Source: an uncultured bacterium
GTDB taxonomy: Bacteria > Bacteroidota > Bacteroidia > Bacteroidales > Rikenellaceae
Length of the DNA stretch: 64,000 nt
Direction of reading: 5' to 3'
Assembly (NCBI GenBank): GCA_905214725.1
Contig: CAJMNH010000004.1
Span: forward strand, 124,001-188,000
This document shows, in pieces, positions 43,044 to 52,509 of this stretch (position 1 is its first letter; each line of letters opens with the position of its first letter). The position numbers were made by a program, and so were the translations under genes. The notes under the pieces were generated by a model. It was not told the DNA's origin and did not search any database. It worked only from the letters and a program-made list of their open reading frames with translations.

Positions 43044-45539
43044 TTAATCCGCGCGGAACGTTACCACCGTGATGCCCGCGCCGCCGCGGTCGGCATGTTC
43101 GTCGGCGACGCTCTCTATGCCGGAAACCGTGCGCAAATAGCGGCGGATCTCCTCCTTGAGCGCGCCCGTTCCCTTGCCGTGAAGGATCGTCACCGAGCCG
43201 ACGCCCACCATCAGCGCATCGTCGATGAAGGTCTGAACCTCCTCGACCGCTTCGGCGGCGCGCATCCCGCGCACGTCGATATGATCCTTGAAATTGAGCT
43301 TGCGCGCCGCCACATCGACCGATACCACCGTACGCGCCGTAACAGGCCGCGTCGCGTCGCGGTATTCGCTGTTCGACACCACGCGCAGACGCTTCTTGTC
43401 GACCATCGTCAGCAATTGGCCGAAGGCCACCTGCGCCTTATTTCCTTTGAGCATTCGCACCACACCGGGCGTCTCCTGCCCTTCGAGTACCACCTTCGAG
43501 CCGACCTCGACCTCGCGCGGCGGAACGACGACGGGCGGCGTATCGGTCGTCGCAACAGGTTGGCGGCGACGCTCCTCGCGGCGTTCGCGGCGGCGCTGCA
43601 ACTTCTCCATCTCGCGGTCGATACGGGCCGCCTTTTCGGGGTCGACGGCGTCCGCCTGTTCGACCTTCTCCTTGAACTCGTCGAGATCGCGCCGGATGAG
43701 CCGCGTCATTTCACGTTCGGCCTGCGCCTCGCGAATCTCTTTGATCGTCTGCTCGATGCGACGGTTGGCCTCGGCCACCAGTTCCTTGGCTTCCGCTTTG
43801 GCTGCCCGCAAAATCTCGCTCCGCTCCTGCCGGATGCGGGCCAGTTGCGCGGCATAACTCTGCTCCAACTCTTCGATCTTGCGATCCGTCAGGCGGATGC
43901 GGTCGCGCTTCTGCTCCCAATACCGCTTGTCGCGCGCGATCTCGCGCAGCTGCTTCTCCAGATTGATATGGTCCGAACCCGCCTTGTCGCTCGCCGCACG
44001 GATGATCTCTTCGGGCAGACCGATCTTGCGGGCGATCTCCACGGCGAACGAACTGCCGGGCTTGCCGATTTCGAGTTTGAACAGTGGACGGATCTGCTGC
44101 ACGTCGAACAGCATCGCGCCGTTGGCTACCCCTTCGGCATTCGACGCGTAATATTTGATATTGGCGTAATGCGTCGTGATGACCCCGTAACAGCCGCGAT
44201 CGAGCAACCGCTCGAGAATCGCCTCGGCGATGGCGCCGCCGATCACGGGTTCGGTTCCCGAACCGAATTCGTCGATCAGCGCCAGCGTACGGTCGGACGC
44301 TCCGGCCAGCATGTTCTTCATGTTGCGCAGGTGCGACGAATAGGTCGACAGATCGTCGTCGATTGACTGCTCGTCGCCGATGTCGATGAAGATCGACCGG
44401 AAGACGGGCAGTTCCGAGACCTCCGACGCCGGCACGGGATAGCCGCACTGGAACATATACTGAACCAGCCCCGTCGTTTTCAGGCAGACCGACTTTCCGC
44501 CGGCATTGGGGCCCGAAATCACGAGAATGCGCTTGTGCCGGTCGAGCGACAGATCGAGCGGAACGACCTCTCGCCCCTGCGCCCGAAGCGTCTGCTGCAA
44601 GAGCGGGTGACGCGCCGTACGCAGTTCCAACCGGTCATCGGTCGAAACGATCGGTTTGCCGGCATCGTTGGCAAGCGCCCAGCGCGCCTTGGCGCGGATC
44701 ATGTCGATACCGGCCAGATAGTCGCCCGCATCGGCGATCGGCTCCGCATCGGGGCGGATCGAATCGGTGAAGGCGCTCAGCACCTTGACCACCTCGCGCC
44801 GCTCTGCATACTCCAACTCTTTGAGTTCATTGTTGATTTCGACCACCTCGACCGGCTCGATATAAAACGTGCGTCCGGTGGCCGACTCGTCGTGGATAAA
44901 TCCCTGCAACTTGCGCTTGTTGACCGCCGCAACGGGGATCACCGTCCGTCCGTCTCGCACCGACAAGGTTGCGTCGGCCTCGACGATTCCGGCCTGCTTG
45001 GCCCGCTGCAATACCTGCTGCAACCGCTTGGCGGCCTGCCCCTCGCGCTCGCGGATAGCGCGGCGCACCTGCTGCAATTCGGGCGAAGCGCTGTCCTTCA
45101 CCTCGCCGTACGCATCGAGAATCGCATCGATCGCCCGCACGATGTCGGGGAAAAGCGTCACACGGCGACTCATCTCCCACAAACGGGGATAACGCTCCTC
45201 GCCGCGCCCCAGCACGAACTCCGCAATCGCCCCGACGGTGGCGAGCGCCTTACGCAACTGAGCCACTTCGGAAGCGAGCAGATAGCCCCCTTCGACCTTG
45301 ATTTTCGCCACCAGCGGCGCCGGATCGGGATAATCGCCGTCAGGGAAGTCGCGTTCGAGCATCAACAGCGAACGCATCTCGTTCATCAGCGACAAACGCC
45401 GTTCGATCTCGTCGGCCGAAGTCGAAAAACCCTCCCCTGCAAGTTTTCCGGCGGCCGAGCGGGTCGAGCAAAGCGCCGTCACCTGTTCGCGGATACGATC
45501 GAAACCGATCTTCTCTTCAAAATTCGCCGGATAGATCAT
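43044..45539 (-). CDS. mutS2: Endonuclease MutS2
   Basis: MutS2 is a MutS paralogue that suppresses recombination and rescues stalled ribosomes in different bacteria. The 831-residue protein has the helical clamp region, the ATPase (Walker A SGPNAGGKSVCLKT, about 338-351; DEFGSGTEP Walker B region near 420) and a long coiled coil (about 510-640). A C-terminal Smr nuclease domain (DVRGMRAAEAVEEV, VTILHGKGTGALKEE, about 755-815) completes it. There is no N-terminal mismatch domain, which is why it is not MutS. It lies 37 bases after the MCE gene and 12 bases before murF-alr. Confidence 0.96.
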   Translation of the reverse strand: MIYPANFEEKIGFDRIREQVTALCSTRSAAGKLAGEGFSTSADEIERRLSLMNEMRSLLMLERDFPDGDYPDPAPLVAKIKVEGGYLLASEVAQLRKALATVGAIAEFVLGRGEERYPRLWEMSRRVTLFPDIVRAIDAILDAYGEVKDSASPELQQVRRAIREREGQAAKRLQQVLQRAKQAGIVEADATLSVRDGRTVIPVAAVNKRKLQGFIHDESATGRTFYIEPVEVVEINNELKELEYAERREVVKVLSAFTDSIRPDAEPIADAGDYLAGIDMIRAKARWALANDAGKPIVSTDDRLELRTARHPLLQQTLRAQGREVVPLDLSLDRHKRILVISGPNAGGKSVCLKTTGLVQYMFQCGYPVPASEVSELPVFRSIFIDIGDEQSIDDDLSTYSSHLRNMKNMLAGASDRTLALIDEFGSGTEPVIGGAIAEAILERLLDRGCYGVITTHYANIKYYASNAEGVANGAMLFDVQQIRPLFKLEIGKPGSSFAVEIARKIGLPEEIIRAASDKAGSDHINLEKQLREIARDKRYWEQKRDRIRLTDRKIEELEQSYAAQLARIRQERSEILRAAKAEAKELVAEANRRIEQTIKEIREAQAEREMTRLIRRDLDEFKEKVEQADAVDPEKAARIDREMEKLQRRRERREERRRQPVATTDTPPVVVPPREVEVGSKVVLEGQETPGVVRMLKGNKAQVAFGQLLTMVDKKRLRVVSNSEYRDATRPVTARTVVSVDVAARKLNFKDHIDVRGMRAAEAVEEVQTFIDDALMVGVGSVTILHGKGTGALKEEIRRYLRTVSGIESVADEHADRGGAGITVVTFRAD

Positions 45540-45576
45540 GGTGCGTCCGATAGGGTTTTGAAACGGAAAGGCCGCG

Positions 45577-46572
45577 CTACTCGGCAGCCGGCAGCGAATC
45601 GGTTATCGAAATCGTAGCCCCCTTCATTTTGACCTTTTCACCCTTGTCCTTGCGGCCGAAAATCGAGAAATGGACATAGCGTTTGGGATGCGCTTTGAGA
45701 TCCGCCAGCAACGCCGCCAGATTGGCGCTCGCCGTTTCCAGCGACTCGTAGAGCTTCGGATCGTTCATCAGTTTGCCGACCGTTCCCTGTCCCTCGTTGA
45801 TACGGGCGACGGTCTCGTTCAGTTCGCCGAGCGTCGTACGCAGACCGAGCGACAGCGAGTCGATGTCGGCCTCGGTCAATTGCTGCGAGAAACGATCCAG
45901 ATTGGCGATCATCGACGAGAATCGCTCGGAATTTTCGCCCAGCGCCGTCGAAAATTTGCCGATGTTGTCGATCGCCGTCTTCAAATTCCCCTTTTCGGTC
46001 GCCAGCACGGCGTCCATATTGCCCGAAATAGAATTCAGATGCATCAACGTCCCGTCGATATTCCCCTTGTTGTCTTTCAGAAGGGCGTTGACGCTTTCGA
46101 GCGTCACGGAGAGATTGTCCATCACACGCGTCAGCCGCTCCTTCACATCGGCCAGTTCCGTACCGGCCGCCGCCAGCATGTCGCGCGTCTCGGCAGCATG
46201 CAGCGTATCGCCTTTCGACAACATTTCCGGGCTGTTTCCCATCTCGATGGCGATCGCCTTGCCGCCCATCAGTCCGTCGCTGTAAATCCGCGCTTCGGAA
46301 TCGCTCGGAATTCGGAACGTCCGCCGCACGGTGAGTTGCAGCACGACGTTGCGGCTCACCGAAGGATTGAAACCGATGGCGGTGACGGTGCCCACCTTGA
46401 CGCCTTGGATGGTCACGGGCGTGGCGGTCTGAATGCCGTTGATTTCGGGATACGCCACATAGTAGGGAATGTTGCGGCTGAAGATGTCGATGCCGCTCAA
46501 AAAGCGGATGCCGCCCCACAGGCAGCCCAGCATGATAACGGCGAAAACGCCTATTTTTACTTCTCGTCTCAT
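45577..46572 (-). CDS. MCE/MlaD family lipid-transport protein
   Basis: A 331-residue protein with an N-terminal membrane anchor (about residues 6-27, GVFAVIMLGCLWGGIRFLSG) and one MCE domain (YYVAYPEINGIQTATPVTIQ, about 38-120). A long helical tail rich in Asn, Asp and Leu repeats follows (about 130-300). Such proteins form periplasmic rings that move phospholipids between membranes in Mla-type systems. Partner permease and ATPase genes are not adjacent here. It lies 12 bases after the amidase gene and 37 bases before mutS2, all on one strand. Confidence 0.92.
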   Translation of the reverse strand: MRREVKIGVFAVIMLGCLWGGIRFLSGIDIFSRNIPYYVAYPEINGIQTATPVTIQGVKVGTVTAIGFNPSVSRNVVLQLTVRRTFRIPSDSEARIYSDGLMGGKAIAIEMGNSPEMLSKGDTLHAAETRDMLAAAGTELADVKERLTRVMDNLSVTLESVNALLKDNKGNIDGTLMHLNSISGNMDAVLATEKGNLKTAIDNIGKFSTALGENSERFSSMIANLDRFSQQLTEADIDSLSLGLRTTLGELNETVARINEGQGTVGKLMNDPKLYESLETASANLAALLADLKAHPKRYVHFSIFGRKDKGEKVKMKGATISITDSLPAAE

Positions 46573-46584
46573 AATCGATTATGT

Positions 46585-47757
46585 TTATTGGACTACCGAA
46601 TCGCCTTCGTAACGCACGATATAAGCGTCTTTGAAGCTCTTCTGCACCTGCGGCAGCGCGCGTTTGGCCTCCGCCTGCGTCTTGTAACGGCCCACGCAAT
46701 ACTTATATCCGTACCGACCTGCGGAACGCAGCTCGATCACCTCGTTTTTGTAACTCTTGAATTGCCAGTCGTCGGATTTCAAATGCTTGGTGCTGGCCAG
46801 AATCTGTATCGTATAGCCGCTCGCCGATTTTTTCGCAGAGGCGGATTTCGCAGGCTGCGACGACTCTTTCACGACAGGCGCAGATTTTGCGGCTGCGGGA
46901 TCGGGCGAAACCGGATTCGGAGCCGGTTCGAGCGAAGGCTGCGCCGTCGCATCGTCGCACTCTTCGATCAACTGCATCCCCCGCACGAAATTCACATATT
47001 CCTTCACTGCGTTGAACAGCGAACGGGCGATCTCGTTCTGCCCCTTCTCGGAACACATGTAGCGCAGCTCTTCAGGGTTGGACATGAACCCGATCTCGGT
47101 CAATACGCCCGGCATGTTCGTTGCGTACAGCACTTTAAGCAACTGCGGTTTGGTTTTGCGCACATAACGCCCCGCCTGCTTGTAGTTCTTTTCCAGCAAC
47201 CGCGCCATCGCCTCGCTGTATTCGCCGTAAGTAAAACGCAGGTTGGAGATGTAGGCGCGCACGATGGCCGCCGTGCGCTGATCGCTCATATCGATGAACT
47301 CCTCCTTGTTGTTGGCGAAGAGCACCTCGTCGTTGATGCGCTGTTCGAGCGGACTTTCGCCCATGATCAGCGTCTCGACCCCCCGCGCCGCTGCGGCAGG
47401 CGCCGCATTGGTATGGATCGAAAGGAACAGATCGCCTTCGGCCCTGTTGGCAATGTCGGCACGCGCCTGCAAGTCCTTGGTCAGCGACTCGGAAAACTGC
47501 TTGTCCGTCTTGCGGGTATAAACCACTTTTATCTCGGGCAGTTCCCGTTCGATAAGCGCACCCAGTTTGAGCGCGACTTTCAGGTTGAGATCCTTCTCGT
47601 AAATTCCGCGATAGTGCGCGCCGGGAAACTTCGGGCCGCCGTGGCCGGCATCGATGACGATAACCCGCACGCCGCGCGCAATATTTTCCGCTCCGGCTCC
47701 GTTCGCACAGAGTGCGAACCATACACAAAGCGATATGACAAAAACCAGACGCCGCAT
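46585..47757 (-). CDS. N-acetylmuramoyl-L-alanine amidase with SPOR-like C-terminal domain
   Basis: A 390-residue periplasmic zinc amidase that cuts the amide bond between MurNAc and L-Ala, often during cell division. A signal peptide opens the protein (RRLVFVISLCVWFALCANGAGA). The Amidase_3 core has VIVIDAGHGGPKFPGAHYRG (about 34-53) with zinc His. Further on are IYEKDLNLKVALKLG with zinc Glu, SIHTNAAP with the second His, and GVLTEIGFMSNPEE with the catalytic Glu. After a Ser/Ala/Lys-rich linker (about 270-310), the last 75 residues (YTIQILAST to the end) look like a SPOR peptidoglycan-binding domain. It starts just opposite the lptD promoter region and heads the long minus-strand run. Confidence 0.93.
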   Translation of the reverse strand: MRRLVFVISLCVWFALCANGAGAENIARGVRVIVIDAGHGGPKFPGAHYRGIYEKDLNLKVALKLGALIERELPEIKVVYTRKTDKQFSESLTKDLQARADIANRAEGDLFLSIHTNAAPAAAARGVETLIMGESPLEQRINDEVLFANNKEEFIDMSDQRTAAIVRAYISNLRFTYGEYSEAMARLLEKNYKQAGRYVRKTKPQLLKVLYATNMPGVLTEIGFMSNPEELRYMCSEKGQNEIARSLFNAVKEYVNFVRGMQLIEECDDATAQPSLEPAPNPVSPDPAAAKSAPVVKESSQPAKSASAKKSASGYTIQILASTKHLKSDDWQFKSYKNEVIELRSAGRYGYKYCVGRYKTQAEAKRALPQVQKSFKDAYIVRYEGDSVVQ

Positions 47758-47800
47758 GGCAAAAGTGGGATTAACTATGGTGTTTCTCTAAATTTTTACC

Positions 47801-47808
47801 TATCTTTG
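47801..47808 (+). promoter_or_regulatory. -7 box of the lptD gene
   Basis: TATCTTTG is an exact -7 consensus. Transcription would start near 47815, which makes the ATG at 47882 the natural start and places the earlier in-frame ATG at 47813 before or at the transcript end. Confidence 0.6.
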
Positions 47809-47881
47809 TCGGATGCAAAATCGGCCTCAGATAGATGCAGAGGCTCGATTTAGGCGGTTTTGCCGACTCGTCGGCAAAGGT

Positions 47882-50716
47882 ATGAATTTTTTTGGAATTT
47901 TGAAGCGATTTTCATTAAAATATCTCGCTGCAGCGCTGCTCGTCGTTCTCTTCACGGAGATGGTTTTCGGCTTTGCGCCCCACTCCGTCGTGCAGCGGCC
48001 CGAATCGGCGGCCGTCCTATCCGCCGACAGCGATTCGATCGGCGGCGACCGGCGCGCGCAACGCCTCTCGCGCCGTGAACGCCGTCGCATGCAACAGACC
48101 GCCGAGACGCAGCCCCGCTCGGTGCGGGACTCGCTTGCAGGCCCCGATTCGCTCCTGTTGCAAATGGATTCGCTCCTGCGTCCCGATTCCCTGCGAACGC
48201 ACCCCGACTCGCTGCAACGCGACACGACCCGCCGCAAAAAAGAGGGCGGCGCTTTCCTCGAAGACATCATGAACGGCAAGAACACCGACTCGCTGGTCTA
48301 CGATATCCGCAATAAGATGGTCTACATCTACAATCAGGGCGACATCAACTATCAGGAGATGAACCTCAAAGCCGACTTCATGCGGGTCAATATGGACACC
48401 AAGGAGATCTACGCCTACGGAAAGCCCGACACCGTGGAGGGGCAGCCCACGGTCACCCGCCCCGAGTTCACCGAAGGTTCGGCTTCGCCCTACAAGATGG
48501 ACACCATCACCTACAACTTCAAGTCGGGCAAGGCCAAGATCAAAGGCGTGGCGACGCAGGAAGGCGACGGTTGGCTCATCGGCGGCAGCGTGAAGAAGAT
48601 GCCGGACAACAACATCAATATTCAGGGCGGCAAATACACCACCTGCGACCATACGGATCACCCCCACTTCTATCTGGCCATGACCAAGGCGAAGGTGATT
48701 CCGGGCAAGAAGGTCGTTACCGGTCCGGCCTATCTGGTGATGGAGGACGTGCCGATCTACTTCCTCGGCATTCCCGAAGGGTTCTTTCCCATCAGTTCGG
48801 GTCCCAAATCGGGCTTCCTGATGCCGACTTACGGCGAGGACGGCCAGCGCGGATTCTTCTTCCGCGATTTCGGTTATTATTTTACGCTGAGTCAGCATAT
48901 GGACCTCGCGCTTACGGCGGGTATCTATACCCTCGGATCATGGGAAGGTGCGGCTGCGTCGCGTTATATCAAACGTTACAAATACTCCGGCAACCTCAAC
49001 GCCCAGTATGCGAGCATCCGTACCGGAGAGAAGGGCGAACCCGATTTTCTCGAGCAGAATACGTTCCGTTTGCAGTGGACCCATTCACAGGACCCGAAAG
49101 CCAATCCCGGTTCGACCTTCGCCGCCTCGGTGAACTTCGCCACGAGCGGCTACTCCAAATACGCGGCTACGACGCTCAACGACATTCTCCAGACGCAGAC
49201 CAACTCGACGGTTTCCTATTCGAAAAACTGGGCGGGAACGCCCTTCTCCCTTTCGATGAACATGGCCGTGTCGCAGAACTCGCAGAACGCCACCATCTCG
49301 ATGACGCTGCCCAACATCGTCTTCAACGTCTCGCGTTTCTATCCCTTCAAACGACGGGAGGCGCAGGGCAAAGCGCGGTGGTACGAGAAGATCTCGATGC
49401 AGTACACCGGAAAGATGACCAACAGCGTTTCGACCACCGAATCGCAGGTCTTCACCAAGGAGACGCTCAAAAACATGCGTAACGGCATCGAGCACTCGGT
49501 GCCTGTCACCGCGTCGTTCAACCTCTTCAACTACATCAACATTTCGCCGTCGTTCAACTACACCGAGAAGTGGTATTTCAAAAAGCAGGAGCGCGAGTGG
49601 AGCCCCGTGACCAACGAGGTGCGTTACCTCGAACCCGAATACGGCTTCTACCGGCTCTACAACTACACCACCTCGATGAGCGCCTCGACGACGATCTACG
49701 GCATGTATCAGTTCAAGAAAAAGACCAGCAAGATACAGGCTATCCGCCACACGCTGACCCCGTCGGTCGGATTCTCCTACGCCCCCGATTTCACGAAACA
49801 AAAATACGGTTACTACAAAACCGTCCAGACCGATTCCACCGGCAAGTTCCAAGTCTACTCACCCTTCGCCGACAACGCTTACGGCATTCCCAGTGCGGGC
49901 CGCAGCATGTCGATGAACTTCTCGCTGTCGCAGACGCTCGAAATGAAGGTGCTCTCGAAGCGCGACACCTCGGGCGTCAAGAAGATCAAGCTGATCGACA
50001 ACCTCTCGATCAGCGCCTCATACAACTTTCTGGCCGACTCGATGAAGCTTTCGACCATCCCCGTGCAATTCCGCACGACGGTTTTCGGCACGAATTTCGG
50101 CATTCAGCTCAACGCGACGCTCGACCCTTACAAGGTGACGCCGCAGGGACGGCGCATCGACAAACTCTTCTTCCCTGGCCGTATCGTCTCGACCGGCTGG
50201 TCGTTCGGTTATACCTTCAAGTCGAGGCAGGACAACTCGACGCCCGCAATCAACGACATCAACAGCATTCCGCCGGAGTACGCCAATCCTTTCTACGACC
50301 CCTACGGCATCCTCGATCCCGTGCTGCGACGACAGTACATGGCGCAGTCGTATTACGATTTTTCACTGCCGTGGAACCTCGGTTTCAACTATACGGTCTC
50401 CTACTCGATCAACTACGTAAACAACGGAACGACAGGCTACCGGAAAAACATCACGCAGAACGTCGGCTTCAACGGCAGCATCAACCTCACGCCCAAGATG
50501 GGCGTCACGTTCCAAGGCGGTTACGACCTCAAAGAGAACAAACTGACCACCTCGTCGGTCAGTATCTCGCGCGATCTGCACTGTTGGCAGATGTCCTTCT
50601 CATGGATCCCGTTCGGTTCCCACCGCAGCTGGAGTTTCAACATCGGCGTCAAAGCCGCTTCGCTGGCCGATCTCAAATACGACAAGAGCCAGTCGATGTA
50701 CGACAATATGTATTGA
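47882..50716 (+). CDS. lptD: LPS-assembly outer-membrane protein LptD (Bacteroidota type)
   Basis: LptD inserts lipopolysaccharide into the outer leaflet of the outer membrane. With the ATG at 47882 the protein is 944 residues and starts with an N-terminal hydrophobic signal (MNFFGILKRFSLKYLAAALL). A low-complexity Arg/Ser/Asp-rich stretch follows (about 40-130), then an OstA/LptA-like jellyroll (LVYDIRNKMVYIYNQGDIN, MNLKADFMRVNMDTKEIYAYG, about 138-190). The rest is a long C-terminal beta barrel with alternating hydrophobic strands ending in an aromatic-rich tail. LptE is not adjacent. It is transcribed away from the amidase gene and ends at a bidirectional terminator before the tRNA. Confidence 0.93.
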   Translation: MNFFGILKRFSLKYLAAALLVVLFTEMVFGFAPHSVVQRPESAAVLSADSDSIGGDRRAQRLSRRERRRMQQTAETQPRSVRDSLAGPDSLLLQMDSLLRPDSLRTHPDSLQRDTTRRKKEGGAFLEDIMNGKNTDSLVYDIRNKMVYIYNQGDINYQEMNLKADFMRVNMDTKEIYAYGKPDTVEGQPTVTRPEFTEGSASPYKMDTITYNFKSGKAKIKGVATQEGDGWLIGGSVKKMPDNNINIQGGKYTTCDHTDHPHFYLAMTKAKVIPGKKVVTGPAYLVMEDVPIYFLGIPEGFFPISSGPKSGFLMPTYGEDGQRGFFFRDFGYYFTLSQHMDLALTAGIYTLGSWEGAAASRYIKRYKYSGNLNAQYASIRTGEKGEPDFLEQNTFRLQWTHSQDPKANPGSTFAASVNFATSGYSKYAATTLNDILQTQTNSTVSYSKNWAGTPFSLSMNMAVSQNSQNATISMTLPNIVFNVSRFYPFKRREAQGKARWYEKISMQYTGKMTNSVSTTESQVFTKETLKNMRNGIEHSVPVTASFNLFNYINISPSFNYTEKWYFKKQEREWSPVTNEVRYLEPEYGFYRLYNYTTSMSASTTIYGMYQFKKKTSKIQAIRHTLTPSVGFSYAPDFTKQKYGYYKTVQTDSTGKFQVYSPFADNAYGIPSAGRSMSMNFSLSQTLEMKVLSKRDTSGVKKIKLIDNLSISASYNFLADSMKLSTIPVQFRTTVFGTNFGIQLNATLDPYKVTPQGRRIDKLFFPGRIVSTGWSFGYTFKSRQDNSTPAINDINSIPPEYANPFYDPYGILDPVLRRQYMAQSYYDFSLPWNLGFNYTVSYSINYVNNGTTGYRKNITQNVGFNGSINLTPKMGVTFQGGYDLKENKLTTSSVSISRDLHCWQMSFSWIPFGSHRSWSFNIGVKAASLADLKYDKSQSMYDNMY

Positions 50717-50835
50717 TCGGGCGCGAACGGTCATCGATAAAACCCGCGCCACCGCGGACGAATCGAGGCAACTCCTCCGACAGAAATCCCGCCGCACGCT
50801 ATCGACCGGTCAGAAAAGCCCCGAAACCGGATACG

Positions 50836-50870
50836 AAAAGAGGCCGAGTATTGACTACTCGGCCTCTTTT
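50836..50870. terminator. Bidirectional terminator between lptD and the tRNA
   Basis: A perfect 15-bp stem (AAAAGAGGCCGAGTA with TACTCGGCCTCTTTT) and a 5-base loop. It ends tRNA-Gln transcription on the minus strand directly after the gene and can end lptD transcription on the plus strand. The 50717-50835 stretch between lptD and it holds nothing else I can name. Confidence 0.88.
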
Positions 50871-50872
50871 TG

Positions 50873-50943
50873 TTGAGCTACCCGGATTCGAACCAGGAAA
50901 AACAGGACCAGAATCTGTTGTGTTACCATTACACCATAGCTCA
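50873..50943 (-). tRNA. tRNA-Gln (anticodon CTG)
   Basis: On the minus strand the sequence folds as a full cloverleaf. The acceptor pairs TGAGCTA with TAGCTCA and the D arm is GTGTAATGGTAACAC. The anticodon loop TTCTGGT gives CTG for the codon CAG, and the T arm is CCTGG TTCGAAT CCGGG. The anticodon stem has one A-C mismatch next to the loop. The encoded end after the acceptor is ACA, so CCA must be added after transcription. It is a lone tRNA with its own promoter and terminator. Confidence 0.94.
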
Positions 50944-51055
50944 ATGTCCCACGGAACTACCCGTTCTACGTGCCCGCCCCGCCGGTATCGCATCTCCTGT
51001 TCCGAACAAACGCGGCGCGCGCCTTCCGAGGATCGATCCCATTGGTTTGGTGATG

Positions 51056-51086
51056 CAAAAGTAGCACATAATTTTGCTTTGTGCAA
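51056..51086 (-). promoter_or_regulatory. Promoter of the tRNA-Gln gene
   Basis: On the minus strand: TTGC, exactly 19 bases, TACTTTTG. It fits the Bacteroidota consensus with one change in the -33 box and lies about 110 bases before the tRNA. Confidence 0.7.
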
Positions 51087-51182
51087 GAAAAATACGAAAA
51101 AATTTTCTAATTTTGTTTTCGCTCATTTCGCCCGCCGACGGGAAATGACGCATAACGAACCGCACTCTATTAAACCTACATT

Positions 51183-52451
51183 ATGAATACAAAAATTCGC
51201 CTGACCCTGATGAACTTCCTCCAGTACGCAGTCTGGGGGTCCTATCTCACATCCATGGGTTCGTACCTCGTAACGGTCGGTCTCGCCTCAAAAATCGGCC
51301 TTTTCTATGCCATGCAGGGCATCGTCTCGCTCTTTATGCCGGCCGTCATCGGCATCATCGCCGACCGGTGGATTCCCGCGCAGCGTATGCTGGGCCTCTG
51401 TCACGTATTGGCCGCCGGCTTCATGGGCATGGCCGGCTGGTACGCCTTGTCGGCCGGCGAGGCGGTCGATTTCGGCACGCTCTTCACGCTCTACTCGCTC
51501 AGCGTCGCCTTCTATATGCCGACCATCGCCCTCTCGAATTCGGTCGCCTACTGCGTACTCGAACATGCGGGCTACGACACGGTCAAGGCCTTTCCGCCGA
51601 TCCGCGTTTTCGGTACGGTCGGCTTCATCTGCGCCATGTTGCTCTGCGACGGTCTCGGATTCCAAACCACCTACATGCAGTTCATTCAATGCGCCGTGCT
51701 CGGCATCGTGCTGGGACTCTACTCCTTCACGCTGCCCCACTGCCCGATCGACAACGCAGGCAACAAACAGTCGTTGGTCGATGCATTGGGACTGAAGGCT
51801 TTCGCACTGTTCAAACAGAAAAAGATGGCCTTGTTTTTCATCTTCTCGATGCTGCTGGGCGTTTCGCTCCAGATCACCAACGGATTCGCCAACCCCTTTA
51901 TCACCAGTTTCAAGGAGATTCCCGAATTCGCGCAGACCTTCGGCGCGAATCACGCCAATGCGCTGATCTCGCTCTCGCAGGTGTCGGAAACGCTCTGCAT
52001 CCTGCTCATCCCCTTCTTCCTCAAACGGTTCGGCATCAAGCGCGTGATGCTCATCGCCATGTTCGCATGGGTATTACGTTTCGGGTTGTTCGGATTGGGC
52101 AACCCGGGCGGCGGCGTATGGATGTTCGTGCTCTCGATGATCGTCTACGGCGTGGCGTTCGACTTCTTCAATATCTCGGGGTCGCTCTTCGTCAACAACG
52201 AAACCGACGAGAAGATCCGTTCCTCGGCGCAGGGGCTCTTCATGATCATGACCAACGGCGTCGGCGCCACCATTGGAACGCTCGGCGCACAGGCCGTCGT
52301 CAATCACTATGTCCTTTCGCAACAGACTCCGATCGCACAGACGGCCGGCTGGTCGACTTCGTGGCTGATCTTCGCCGGTTACGCGCTTGCGGTGGCGGTC
52401 GTGTTCGCAATCGTATTCAGATACAACCACAATCCCGAAGCAATCAACTGA
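51183..52451 (+). CDS. Nucleoside permease (NupG/nucleoside:H+ symporter family, MFS)
   Basis: A 422-residue inner-membrane transporter with 12 predicted helices. The opening NTKIRLTLMNFLQYAVWGSYLTSMGSYL is the usual first helix of NupG/XapB-type nucleoside:proton symporters. The loop GIIADRWIPAQRMLGLCHVL between helices 2 and 3 also fits. The C-terminus (FRYNHNPEAIN) is cytoplasmic. The specific nucleoside cannot be told. A TAATTTTG -7-like box at 51108-51115 is a possible promoter. It ends at a strong bidirectional terminator shared with oxyR. Confidence 0.92.
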   Translation: MNTKIRLTLMNFLQYAVWGSYLTSMGSYLVTVGLASKIGLFYAMQGIVSLFMPAVIGIIADRWIPAQRMLGLCHVLAAGFMGMAGWYALSAGEAVDFGTLFTLYSLSVAFYMPTIALSNSVAYCVLEHAGYDTVKAFPPIRVFGTVGFICAMLLCDGLGFQTTYMQFIQCAVLGIVLGLYSFTLPHCPIDNAGNKQSLVDALGLKAFALFKQKKMALFFIFSMLLGVSLQITNGFANPFITSFKEIPEFAQTFGANHANALISLSQVSETLCILLIPFFLKRFGIKRVMLIAMFAWVLRFGLFGLGNPGGGVWMFVLSMIVYGVAFDFFNISGSLFVNNETDEKIRSSAQGLFMIMTNGVGATIGTLGAQAVVNHYVLSQQTPIAQTAGWSTSWLIFAGYALAVAVVFAIVFRYNHNPEAIN

Positions 52452-52467
52452 GAGGCCTGCATAAAAA

Positions 52468-52502
52468 CGAAAAAGTTCCGGTAAGTTACCGGAACTTTTT
52501 CG
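52468..52502. terminator. Bidirectional terminator between permease and oxyR
   Basis: A perfect 17-bp stem (CGAAAAAGTTCCGGTAA with TTACCGGAACTTTTTCG) with a 1-base centre, flanked by A and T runs. It serves two converging genes. Confidence 0.9.
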
Positions 52503-52509
52503 TTCGGGG

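Noticed and set aside
50873..50943. tRNA-linked integration site
   Set aside because: The tRNA is intact and has no direct-repeat partner or integrase gene in the window.
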